A DNA stretch of 64,000 nucleotides from Monocercomonoides exilis (Eukaryota; Preaxostyla; Oxymonadida; Polymastigidae): the NCBI GenBank assembly GCA_001643675.2, contig LSRY02000034.1, positions 992,001 to 1,056,000 on the forward strand, in the 5' to 3' direction. Made by a program: the position numbers and the translations under genes. The first letter of the stretch is position 1. Each line of letters starts with the position of its first letter. Positions 1 to 9,530 of this stretch are shown piece by piece. The notes under the pieces were generated by a model, which was given only the letters and a program-made list of their open reading frames with translations, was not told the origin of the DNA and did no database searches.

Positions 1-102
1 CAAATCGAAGCGCTTGGAGAAGGAAAAGATTTTTGGAAGGAGATATTTCAGATATCTGTTAGCAAAATTTTGAAAACAGAAGGAATGAAAATTTTTCATT
101 GA
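1..102 (+). CDS. 3' end of a protein-coding gene cut by the window edge
   Basis: Frame 1 is open from the first base for 33 codons and stops at TGA 100-102. The peptide is mixed and amphipathic (contains GKDFWKEIFQISVSKIL), unlike the low-complexity reading frames of nearby spacer. It looks like the last part of a final exon. The 5' part lies outside the window, so no family can be named. It could be chance, because an open run of 33 codons is not rare. Confidence 0.35.
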   Translation, partial: QIEALGEGKDFWKEIFQISVSKILKTEGMKIFH

Positions 103-985
103 AAACGTGCAATGCAAATGAAATAAGGTATTGAAAACTCCTTGATTGTTATTGCTGAAGGTTGCTGTAACATTTTTGAAGCGATTATTTATTTATTTAT
201 TTTTGTTTGTTTTCAATGCGAGAGATTCAATTGTTTTTAGAGGAGGGGAAAGTTGTTTTTCCACAGCAAAGGCAGCAAGCTCCCATTTATTGGAACAACA
301 GTTTGAATGGTGAATGATGAACTTCTTTGAGAAGGCTTTTCATTTTTTGTTTGTGAACTCAGATCAAACCAGCTAAGAAGATAAAGGGATGAAAAAAGCA
401 AATAAAAATAACATATTCAGATGAACCGACAGGAAAACGTTGTGGAAATTCATCAGCCGAAGATTTATCTGCATCAACATCATTCCATCTGATAATGCGC
501 CAGTTGCAGCAGAAACATTTCAATGGCCAATGACTGTTTCATTCAACACACAAAATGTTTTTGCTGTTTGTGCTGTTAATTTTGGTGATTCTCGTTTTGC
601 CGAATATTCATCAAGAAATACAGCTGACTTCTTCTCATATGACTCAACTTCCCTACGAGCCACTCCAACAAAGAGAGAAATTTTATTCACAAGATCTGTT
701 CATCTTCTTCTTCATGTTTTATTGCTGACAGCCGTATTTGACTATCTTCTTCTGCTTCGTCTTCCTAATTTTTTTGGATACGAAATGAGCGAAAACTGAG
801 CTAATCTGATAAAAATCCATCCTTTTTGAGCATTGATCAAAAAGACATCGCTTTTGGAGATTCTTTTTTTGGAAAACGTTTCTGACCTTCACATCAGCAC
901 ATAAGAATGAAACAAGGAGAAGATGAGAAAAGATTAAAAAAGCTTCATGGAGAAGACAAGAAAATCAGCCCAACCGAAAAGATAG
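103..985. other. Spacer with no supported gene
   Basis: AT-rich. One short frame at 555-728 (+, 57 codons) starts with a strongly hydrophobic stretch (MFLLFVLLILVILVL) like a signal anchor, and an overlapping frame at 440-799 is open for 119 codons. Neither has a recognisable domain or clear splice partners, so neither is called as a gene. Confidence 0.3.
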
Positions 986-1710
986 ACAAGTCACTTTCAC
1001 AGAAACGCATCTGAACCTTCTTCTTCTTCTTCTTCTTCTTCTTCTTCTTCCTCTTCCTCTTCCTCTTCCTCTTCCTCTTCCTCTTCCTCTTCCTCTTCCT
1101 CTTCCTCTTCCTCTTCCTCTTCCTCTTCCTCTTCCTCTTCCTCTTCCTCTTCCTCTTCCTCTTCCTCTTCCTCTTCCTCTTCCTCTTCCTCTTCCTCTTC
1201 CTCTTCCTCTTCCTCTTCAGCGCTTGCAACCGATCTTTCAGATGCCTCGGTGGCAGCGGTGCCATACACTTCTGCATCAGCATTGCATAACATCGAGAGG
1301 CGACTGCGGATTGTTGAATCTGAAGAATGTGAGGAATTTGCAAATCACAAAAAGTCATTGCTGATAGCTCTGCTGATGCTGCTGGGATTTGTTGTGGTGC
1401 AGCGGGTGGTGCTGTGTTGGGTGGTGCGCATGTATACAACATGGCACTTTTGGTAATGCTTTCTGTTCCGCTTGTGGCTCAGCTTCAGTCGCTTGCCACA
1501 TCGAAGGTGATCACGAAGTCGGGGAGCAAGCTGACGTTCGCGGAGGAGGATATGAATGAATTTCCTTCAATCGACGATCGGTTTGACCCTTCGCTGCTGC
1601 CGTCGGTGAAAGCGCTGCTGGTGTCGCTATCTCCGCAGCCGAAGAGTGTTGTGGTGAAAGCAGTGCGAAGAAGCCGAGGAAGGAAAAGGAGGAGGGGAAG
1701 AAATACATAA
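986..1710 (+). pseudogene. Ser-rich coding remnant with a frame change
   Basis: After a possible acceptor (ttcacag, about 1001) one frame reads through a poly-Ser run coded by TCT/TCC and then a mixed segment ([20 protein letters not shown], then [18 protein letters not shown]), ending at TAA 1454-1456. A second frame, open from about 1330 to 1710, gives VAQLQSLATSKVITKSG and DRFDPSLLPSVKALLVSL, with the GC-rich codons seen in real genes of this window. No splice pair was found that joins the two frames, and no ATG begins the first. It may be a gene broken by a frameshift, or exons whose junctions I could not resolve. No family recognised. Confidence 0.3.
1018..1218. repeat. Compound (TTC)n-(CTCTTC)n microsatellite
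   Basis: A short (TTC)n run from 1018 passes into about 28 near-perfect copies of the hexamer CTCTTC. On the plus strand in frame 2 it codes poly-Ser. On the minus strand it gives meaningless poly-Glu or Lys-Arg frames. A pure homopurine/homopyrimidine tract of this length can expand or contract and form triplex DNA. Confidence 0.9.
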
Positions 1711-1834
1711 AGAGAAAAATTGCATAGTAGATGGGAAAGACGAGTGTGATGCTTTGATGATACTGGCCAATAATAGACACTGTTTGAAGAAAAAGCAGGA
1801 GAAGATGAAAAATGGAGGGAAAAATATGGCGAAG

Positions 1835-1899
1835 AATAAGAATAAGAAGAAGAAGAAGAAGAAGCAAAGAAGGAGAAAGATGATAATGATGATGATGAT

Positions 1900-1930
<31 letters not shown>

Positions 1931-2056
1931 AAGAAGGAGAAGGAGAAGGAGAAGGAGAAGGTGAAGGTGAAGGTGAAGGTGAAGGTGAAGGTGAAGGTGA
2001 AGGTGAAGGAGTAATTGTTGTTATTGTTGTTGAAGAAGTTGTTGAACGAGATAGAT
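1835..2056. repeat. Compound purine microsatellite (GAA, GAT, GAG, GGAGAA, GGTGAA)
   Basis: Blocks of GAA, GAT and GAG are followed by GGAGAA and then GGTGAA hexamers up to about 2010. One plus-strand frame gives a Glu/Asp/Gly-Glu acidic run ending in a Val/Ile-rich tail and TGA at 2054-2056. This could be the acidic C-terminus of the gene remnant upstream, but the frame is closed by TAA codons near 1837-1845 and no start was found. Confidence 0.75.
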
Positions 2057-2196
2057 GAAGAATGAATTGGTGTTGCCCGCACTGATAAAAAAGACTCTTT
2101 TCGGATTGTTATCAAATTCTTCCTCTCTTCTTCTTCTTCTTCTGGCTGAACAAATGCAATTTCAGAAAAGTTTGAAATTGAAAAAGCTCTTTTGTT

Positions 2197-2349
2197 TCAA
2201 ACGAATGCAAAATAATCTGAAATATTCAATGATAAATCATCACAATAATATTTTTTGCGAAGAAGATCAAATCTTTCATTAAAGCTTAGAATAATTTCTT
2301 CGTATCCTTCTTCTTCCATCGTTTCAAACATTTGCCTTTTCAGCTCTTT

Positions 2350-2352
<3 letters not shown>
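2197..2352 (-). pseudogene. 3' fragment of the dispersed charged-helical gene family
   Basis: The minus strand translates to about 50 residues closely matching the C-terminus of the copy 300 bp away: KRQMFETMEEEGYEEIILSF, then DDLSLNISDYFAFV and a stop at 2197-2199. Everything 5' of the Lys/Arg-rich segment is missing and is replaced by a (CTTT)n microsatellite. It is therefore a truncated duplicate, not a gene. Orientation matches the neighbouring copy at 2655, suggesting a local tandem duplication. Confidence 0.8.

Positions 2353-2410
<58 letters not shown>
2347..2410. repeat. (CTTT)n microsatellite
   Basis: About 15 tandem copies of the tetranucleotide abut the truncated family fragment exactly where intact copies code a Lys/Arg/Glu-rich segment (AAAAGAAAAGAG type codons). 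A (GAA)n run at about 2562-2614 lies in the following spacer, which holds no other feature. Confidence 0.9.
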
Positions 2411-2654
2411 TTCTTCTTCTTTGTTTATTTGACATGTTTCATGACATTATGATTTGACATGTCTGTTTTCAACCGAGTTGCGGAATTATCTTCAAAAAAT
2501 ATTGAACGGACATGAACGGGGGAATTTATTTTCGGTGATTTTTTATTTTTTTGAAATGTTTGAAGAAGAAGAAGAAGAAGAAGAAAGAAGAAAGAAAAAG
2601 AAAAAGAAAAAGAATTGATTTTCTGTGCAACTTTATTCACAGCACTCCATTTTC

Positions 2655-4058
2655 TCAAATATTAACAGAATAATCCGAGATATTCAACGATAATTCGTCT
2701 CCATAAAAATATTTTCTTTTTAGTGTATTCAATCTTTCATGAAGGCTGATGATTATCTCTTCGTATCCTTCTTCTTCTATCTTTTCAAGCACCTTCCTTT
2801 TCAACTCTTTTCTTTTCGCTTCTTCCATTTCATTGTACGTTTTTTCTTTCAACCGCCTTGAAATATTCTCAAAAAATGTCAAGCTATGGTGTGTTATTTC
2901 GTCAATCAATGTTGGCTTCCGAATATCCTCCAAAACGCAACCGACAGCTCCACTTTTCAGCAAGTCATCAACTGGTACAAATCCGTTACCTGCGGCATTT
3001 CTCAAGGAAAAAACGCACCAGTATCTAATTTCTTCGTAATTATCCTTCGCTGTTCGATATATCTGAACAACGCTTCCTATCAGCTCAACATATTCTTCAT
3101 TCCACAATTTGCATGAGTCAAAATAGGACTTTATTGTTTTCATCCATCCCGTGATTACAAGCACTTCTTTTGTTTCTTTTCCTCTTTCATCTTCTTTTCT
3201 TGTCCAGTCAACATTTTTTCTCAGTTCTTCTAGTTTTCTTGCAGCCTCTTTCCCAAAATGCAGCTCATTCACAATAATTATTTCCAAACTTTCATTGGAA
3301 TAAAATCTATGTATCAAAAACTCCCAAGCATATTGATAGGCCAGATGAGTAAGATTGCGATGCTTTTGGTGATATTTGATGATCTCTTTGATTTCACTTA
3401 AATGCAGCTCCTTATCGATTTTCTAATTAAAAACAATTCAATCAATCAATAAACAAATAAAAGCATACCACCCACATCGCGATATTTTTCAAAGCAAGAA
3501 ATGCCCTTTCCACTTCTTCTTGAGTTTCTTCGCTTTCCTCTTTCTTCAATACAACTTTCAAAAGGTGATGAACTCCTACAGAAGTTACTTTTTTTGGAGA
3601 AACTTGAAAGCCAACATGCAGCATAATACAGCATTCGCAAAGATCAGCAAGAAGCTTTTCATTTTTCCCTTCTTTTTTCTGTTCTTCTTCAGAAATCATC
3701 TTCTTTAATCTTTCATTCAGCGAACATTCTTTAAAGAATCGGATATATATATATTCGAGTGCTTTGTAATATCCAATATTCTTCAGCAATAAGCATGCAT
3801 TTTCCATTGATATTTTCTTTTCTTCAATCATTTTGTTTATTTGATTGAAGAATTTTATGGAAAAGGCGGATCAAAATTGCGCTTCATTCATTTTATCAAT
3901 AACTTCATTCATTTCAATGATTTTCTGTTTCTGCTCATCCTCGCTGCAATGCTCCTGTTTTGAATTTAATTCTTCAAAGAAAGAAATTCAATAGACAAGA
4001 ATTAAAATGCAAAAAAATGAATGCAAACTATTGAACTTTTTTGTGTTGTCTGTCTCCT
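2655..4058 (-). pseudogene. Charged helical family, copy 1 (start lost, nonsense codon)
   Basis: Unrecognised family, no known function. Exon 3 is 3422..2655 (768 nt, same length as copy 2), with the family signature LAYQYAWEFL and C-terminal LSLNISDYSVNI. It is joined by a 46-bp intron (donor gtatgc, acceptor aattag) to exon 2 (3971..3469), which holds KLLADLCECC and EESEETQEEVERAFLALKNI. In exon 2 an in-frame TGA at 3871-3873 replaces a residue before the SAFS segment (YSIFS in copy 2). Upstream, a donor (gtttgc) at 4028 and a remnant of exon 1 (ETDNTKKFN) are visible, but the frame has TAG and no ATG. Most simply a pseudogene with an otherwise well-kept reading frame. A protein starting at the internal Met near 3831 cannot be excluded. 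Confidence 0.7.
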
Positions 4059-7000
4059 ATAAACAGATTTTTTAAAAAAAATTGAACAAGAAAACAACAT
4101 CATTATGATATTTACATTGAATTTAAATATGTTTGGATTGAAGAAGTTAATGAAAACAAATACTCAAAATATTTATAAAATATATTCTTCCACACATTTT
4201 TGTCTTTTATTGCCATTTATAACAAAGGATAATGAGTGGAAGCAATGATAAATAATTAATCTTTATTTGTTATGGATTCAAAGATCATCATATTTGAAAG
4301 AACGGAATTATCCATTCACTGATTGAGATTCAGTGAGTGAACATTACCTGTAGAGCTAGGAATATTATTTCCTGTGGAGGCAACAGACAATGGTGGAGAT
4401 GCAATATTTTTGAAATACTTTCTGATAATTATTGGAGATTGGATGGCCAGGGGGAATACAACAATTTCATCAATTACACAAAAAGGCGTAATGTATGTAA
4501 TTTATATTGTTCTACATGTTGTGAAGATATTTCTATCTGTATCCTCTCCAGAGTCCAGAAATCCTGCTTATTGTTGAAATGGCCAATCTCCGCTTTGGAG
4601 AGCAATACGATGTAAATGGTGCAGATTATTATATAGCCATTGGGAAATAAATGAAGTTGCGCAAGATACATGATTATTATAATTTTTTATTTGGTTCAAG
4701 AGGTGAAAACAAACTCAACTGTAATATTAAAAAAAGAAGATTTATGGATGGTATTCTGTAAAGGACAAAATCTGCACAAAATTATATAGAATTTTGGAAT
4801 TTAATGCAGTGAAGCAGTTTGTGGTATTTTTTGGCAAGGAAAGCAACTGGCAATATCGAGGGAAGGATATTTATCACACAAAAAAGGCAAGAATTCAATG
4901 GGAAAAAGGAGAGCCCCAAAATGTCAATTATATTTGTAAGATTTTCCTGTTGCTCAGACAGGCCAGGCAGACATGGAAAGCGACGAAATTCTATTTCTGA
5001 TTCTGCTTTTGCTTCAAAAGAAAGGAGAAACGCCAACGACGAGACATCCAACAGTTGAATGCATAATGGAAATCAAACTTCATTCGGGTCAACCACATCT
5101 GAATTTTGTACTCCAAAGCTCCAGGCATTTTGAGCAAGCAAGGCGATAATCATTCACAGTTTTCTTTCTATTACTTCAATGCTAATTACAAAAAATGCAG
5201 ATTATTTGATACAATCCTCATCAAGAGTTGCAATCCAGAAATTTTATTAATTTGTTCTATTTTCATTTTAACGAATTGGAGTTGATTTATGATAATTTGT
5301 TAGCTTTGCTTTGGATGCGTTGATGTGATGGTTGAAGTTAGTCAAGACGTATATGTTTTCTCAGACGAACTTCGAGAGTAGACAATTTCTCTGAAGGCTG
5401 TTTAATGTGTTTATTTCTGGTTGTTATGACGTTGGCTTGTGTTTATCTTGCATTGCGGCTTCTATTAGAAATGGTTTTTAAAAATGGGGAATTCTTCATA
5501 TTCTGCTTTCAAGCGAACATATTTTCTGGAACTGATTGAGTTTCTCTGCTGCTTGTGTGCCAACAAGAAGAATGAAGCATCACACATTCATTCATCTTCT
5601 TGCAGTGTTGCTGCTATTATTCAGTAAATGTAGTTTTCTTTACTGATCTGTTTCCACAGCGAATGTGAGCTAATTCAATGAGATGGGAGATTTTATTGGG
5701 TCTTAGCAGAAGAAAGCAGTAGCGCAAGAAGAACAAAAGATTGCCTGATCAGAAGCAGATGAAGATGAATAAATATTATCTGGGTTTATTGGGAAAGATG
5801 AAGGGAAAGGCGAATAAGGAGGCAAAAAGGGAAAAGAATACGCGATGATACGACAATGTAATGGAGAAAAGGAGTCAACAGAGAAGCAAAAGATGGTTTT
5901 ATGATTGGATTATTCTCTTCTGGCATTTTTGTGTGGATTGAGCAAAAGAAGTAATTAGAGCGAACAGGTCTTTGGGCAGAGGATATTTGCGAAAGTGACG
6001 TGATTTGGTCTTGCTCAATTTGTATTTATCTGTTGTTTCATTCACGAGAATTTCATCTCAAGCAATGGAATGTAGTTTAAAAAAGGAATTATCAATTTCA
6101 TTTAATCCTTATGTGCTTTCTGAATACTGAACAGCAGGAAAATGAATGCAAACGCTATTTCAGTGAAAAAGAAAAGCAATGTTTTGTATCAGTCTTGCTA
6201 AGTTTATTCTTCAGTGAGAAGCATGCAAAAAATGCTCTTGTAGATTATGCCTTGCAACAGAATGACAACATTTCAGCGACCTGTGAAATTGTTTGAAGAA
6301 GGAAAGGAACTCAAGCAAATGCAAAACCAGAAGATGAAAGAAGAAGAATATGCATATGATCGTTTTCTGCTGAATCTCAATGCAAAGCTTTCATTCTCTG
6401 TTTTCATCGTGAAGTCTCCTTCCTTCTAGCAAAAATGGCTTTGGCAGTCAAATGTGCTCAACAAGTTGCAAAGAAAAGATGAAAAATCAATTTTTGCTAC
6501 TGCATCGCCAAACACAAAGCATCGTTTCTTGAATGCTGGACATGTCATTTGCTGACTTTCTTTGAATGATTCGTTTCTAAGCATTTCTATAAAATTAACT
6601 TCTGAAGCACTTGCTCTCTGTTGACTGCAATTAGACTTCTTTTTTTTAAAATCCCTTTCTTTGGCAATGTTTGATAATTATTCTTTCCTCAACTTTTTTT
6701 TTTTGTTTTTGTTGCTTTTTTCAAAAATGATACTTCAACAAATTTGAGTTGATGCCGAAGCTGATTGAAAGAGTAAGAATCAATAAAATGAATATGAATG
6801 CAATCTCGAATGTTCTTGTTTTCCCTCAGAATCTTCAAAGCATTTAGCAAGAAATAACTTCCTAACAGGCATTTTTTTGATTATGATTTTCACCTCCTCC
6901 CTCAAACTCCACTTATGTATTCACTCTTTATTCCATTTCAATATCTAAAAAATGTTATTTAAAAGGAAAACATACAAGAAATTTTTAAAAAAAACTCCTC

Positions 7001-7237
7001 TTCAACATAAACTTTAGGTTTGATCACAAAAAGGCAATTGATTTTTCTTTCTGATCTTTTTCAGCCAATCATTGCAATTTTGTGAAACTTTCTTTTGTTG
7101 AGTTTTTTGACAGAAAAAACAAATAATAAGAATAATGATCTTTTCAATTTTGAAAATTATCAATTTTGTTTGTGTTTTTCTTTTATTATGTTGGAAGAGG
7201 AACGGTTTTGAATAAATATAGAAAAAAATATATTTGA
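4059..7237. other. Long spacer, possibly with decayed coding pieces
   Basis: No gene can be supported. Short frames with fairly protein-like composition occur at about 4374-4577 (+), 4973-5149 (+, 58 codons) and 6111-6296 (+, 61 codons, helical, contains NALVDYALQQNDNIS, faintly UBA-like). None has convincing splice partners or a conserved domain. The last 230 bp hold the block shared with copy 3 (listed separately). Confidence 0.4.
7008..7076 (+). promoter_or_regulatory. Upstream block shared by family copies 2 and 3
   Basis: The core ATAAACTTTAGGTT is followed by TGATCA and, about 45 bp further on, CAGCCAATC plus TTGC. The same order and similar spacing are found at 28412-28482. In both cases the block starts about 230-240 bp before the ATG. 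CCAAT-like content is suggestive, but any promoter role is inference. It may simply be unduplicated-through-time flank of a recent copy. Confidence 0.4.
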
Positions 7238-8700
7238 ATGATGAAGGTGTCTTATGGAAACAAACCTGGTTGTGAAATTCGAGAAATGTCTCCAACAGAA
7301 AATTTTTCTCGTTTGTTTGTTTCGCTTATTTTTATGAAGCACCTTTCCTTCTGTTATTCATGAAAATTTGAAGAATTGGTTTGTGAACAAGAACAGTGCG
7401 ATGAGAATGCTCAAAGACAGAAAATTGAGGAAATGATCGAGCTTGCTGATAAAATGGAAAGAAAAGAATTTTATTCAATCTTTTCAATTACATTTTACCA
7501 AAAAATCGACAAAATGATTGAAGAAAAGAAATTGTCATGGGGAAACGCAATTTTGTTGTTGAAGCACATGGGTTACTTCAAAAGATTGAAAAACGTTTCC
7601 GATTTCGCATTTGATTATTCCACATTGAAAAAAAGATTTGAAAAGATGGTGATAGAAGAAGAGAAGAAAAAAGAAAGGAAAGATGAGAAGCTATTGGTTG
7701 ATCTTTATGAATGCATTCAACTGCACAACACTCGTCCTGCTTCAGATGATTTCCTGTCAGTTTGTGTGCCATTCCTTATAAAAGTTGCATTGAACAGAGA
7801 GGGAAACGAGGAAACTAGAAAAGAAGTGGAAATTGCATTGCTAACATTAAGTAATGTTGGCCAATATACTGTATGAACATTTTGATCTCATTTTTGATAT
7901 TATTGATTTTTATAAATATTATTTCTCGCAAGCACATTGAAAAAGAACAATTTTTGAGTGAAATTAATGGAATCATAAAACATCATCAAGCACATCACAA
8001 TCTCACTCAGCTCGCCTATCAATCAGCATGGCAGTTTTTCGTAAGCAGATTATTCTATGATGAAAGTTTAGAAGATATTATTGTGAATGAATTGCATTTT
8101 GGAAGAGAGGCAGCAAGTGAAATGAAGGAGCTTTCAAAGAGTGTGAGTTGGAAGAGAAAAAAAGAGGAAGAGGAAAAAAAAGAAGAGAAAGGGGCGTTAA
8201 TTATCGGGAGATGGCTATATTCAATTGAATATTATTTATCCCATTGCAAAATGTGGAATGGAGAGCATTCTGAGCTTATTGGCTGCATTGTTAAGATGTT
8301 TCAAGCATCAAGAGATAATTACAAAGAAATTCACGTTAATTGCCTATATTTATTTAGAAAATCAATAGAAAAGAAAAATGTGAAAATTGAAGACTTGTTG
8401 AATGAAGGAGCCATCGATCTTTGTTCTGATGAAATGAAGCGATCAATTTTGAATGTTGGAATTGCATGGGAATGCTTGCTTTTCTTTTTGAATGTTTCAA
8501 TGCGATTGAAAGAAGAAGATGATGATGAAACAAAAGAAGCGAAAAGAAAAGAGTTGAAAAGAAAGATATATGAAAAGATGGAAGAAAAAGGATATGAAGA
8601 CAGCTTTGTCAGCTTTTATGGAGTTATTTTATTTCTTCATGGTGAATATCAAGATGACGATTTGTCGTTAAATGTTGAAGATTACTTTGCAAATGTTTGA
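7238..8700 (+). CDS. Charged helical family, copy 2 (intact)
   Basis: Exons: 7238..7310, 7374..7870, 7933..8700; introns of 63 bp (gtttgt..aag) and 62 bp (gtatga..aag). The product is about 445 residues, with no signal peptide or membrane span. The leader (23 residues from the second of two adjacent ATGs, 7241) is unlike other copies. Exon 2 holds DKMIEEKK, LLLKHMGYFK and KDEKLLVDLYEC. Exon 3 holds LTQLAYQSAWQFF, VNELHFGREA, CKMWNGEHSELIG, AKRKELKRKIYEKMEEKGYE and the tail LSLNVEDYFANV. Predicted to be almost all helix with acidic/basic clusters; an alpha-solenoid-like fold is plausible but unproven. All junctions keep frame, so this is one of three open copies. Function unknown. Confidence 0.8.
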
Positions 8701-8997
8701 TGAAAAGCAGTTCCTTGAGATAATCGCTCAATTGATGTTTTTCATTTTATATCATTTCACAAACTGGGAAAATAATCATTTTAAAATTCAAATTGATAAG
8801 GATTATAACTTATTAAAATTATTGCAATTGAAAAGCTAAGGTAATATCTGTTGACAATTTAATTTTTAACATTCAATTTCAAGGATAAATGTGCAAAATT
8901 CTTTCATTTTTGAAAGTAACAATGATGAATTCCAAACTTTTTCTGATATCATATCATCATAAGTCTTTCATTCTTAAAAAAGAAGAAGAAATTGAGG

Positions 8998-9412
8998 AAA
9001 ATATTGGAAAGATTGCACATATGCGGACCCTTTTGATCATAGAACCATAATAATATTTATAGGGTTTAAATGAATTCTTTTTCTGACTTTTGTAGTTGTT
9101 TTAGGGTTAGGGTTATCATAAAAATCTTCTTCAAAAAGTTGTTTTAGGCTGTAGGGTTGTGTCTCGAATCTTCTTTATAGGGTTTTGATGAGAAAAATGA
9201 GTTTTTTTGTTGACTAAATTTTTAGGGTTAGGGATATCAATAAAAAAATAAATGAAAACACAACCCTTTGGGGTGCAGAAATAGCACAACAGGTTAGGGT
9301 GTTGGAACAGGACGAGAAGGATGCGGGTTCGATTCCTCCCGTATTCTTCTTTTTTTTGCAAAAATTTTCAAAAAATGAAAGGTCCGCATAAGTGCATTCT
9401 TGCCAAAATATT
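8998..9412. mobile_element. TIR element, member 1, with 8-bp target duplication
   Basis: The element spans 9006-9404 and is flanked by direct repeats AAAATATT (8998-9005 and 9405-9412). Termini are inverted: GGAAAGATTGCACATATGCG at the left and, on the other strand from the right, GGCAAGAATGCACTTATGCG. No protein is coded. Its middle has six TTAGGG/TAGGGTT-like motifs and a tRNA-like Pol III unit. Layout and length match the element at 33587-33980. Classed as a non-autonomous DNA transposon; an 8-bp duplication fits hAT, P or Merlin-type transposases, but the superfamily is not determined. Confidence 0.7.
9277..9347 (+). ncRNA. tRNA-like Pol III transcription unit inside the TIR element
   Basis: TAGCACAACAGG at 9282-9293 matches the A-box consensus TRGCNNARYNGG at every position, and GGTTCGATTCC at 9326-9336 matches the B-box exactly. 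They lie 32 bp apart and a T-rich run (TTCTTCTTTTTTTT) follows at 9344-9358. The ends can pair (AGAAATA with TATTCT, one bulged A). A normal cloverleaf does not form: the anticodon arm is poor and the acceptor is imperfect. It is therefore a tRNA-derived promoter or pseudo-tRNA rather than a working tRNA gene. Confidence 0.5.
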
Positions 9413-9530
9413 TAAAATATTGCGCAGTGCAAAATTCATAATTCAAAAAATTACAAACCAAATTGAATTGACAAATGAAATTACATTGGTTTGGATCAAA
9501 TAAATAATTTGTTTATGAGAATACTCTGAA

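Noticed and set aside
945-1442. Minus-strand frames made of Lys-Arg or poly-Glu repeats
   Set aside because: They are reverse-strand readings of the CTCTTC microsatellite and have no other content.
9057-9350. TTAGGG motifs as an interstitial telomere array
   Set aside because: The units are scattered and irregular and recur in the same layout at 33.6 kb, so they belong to a transposable element.
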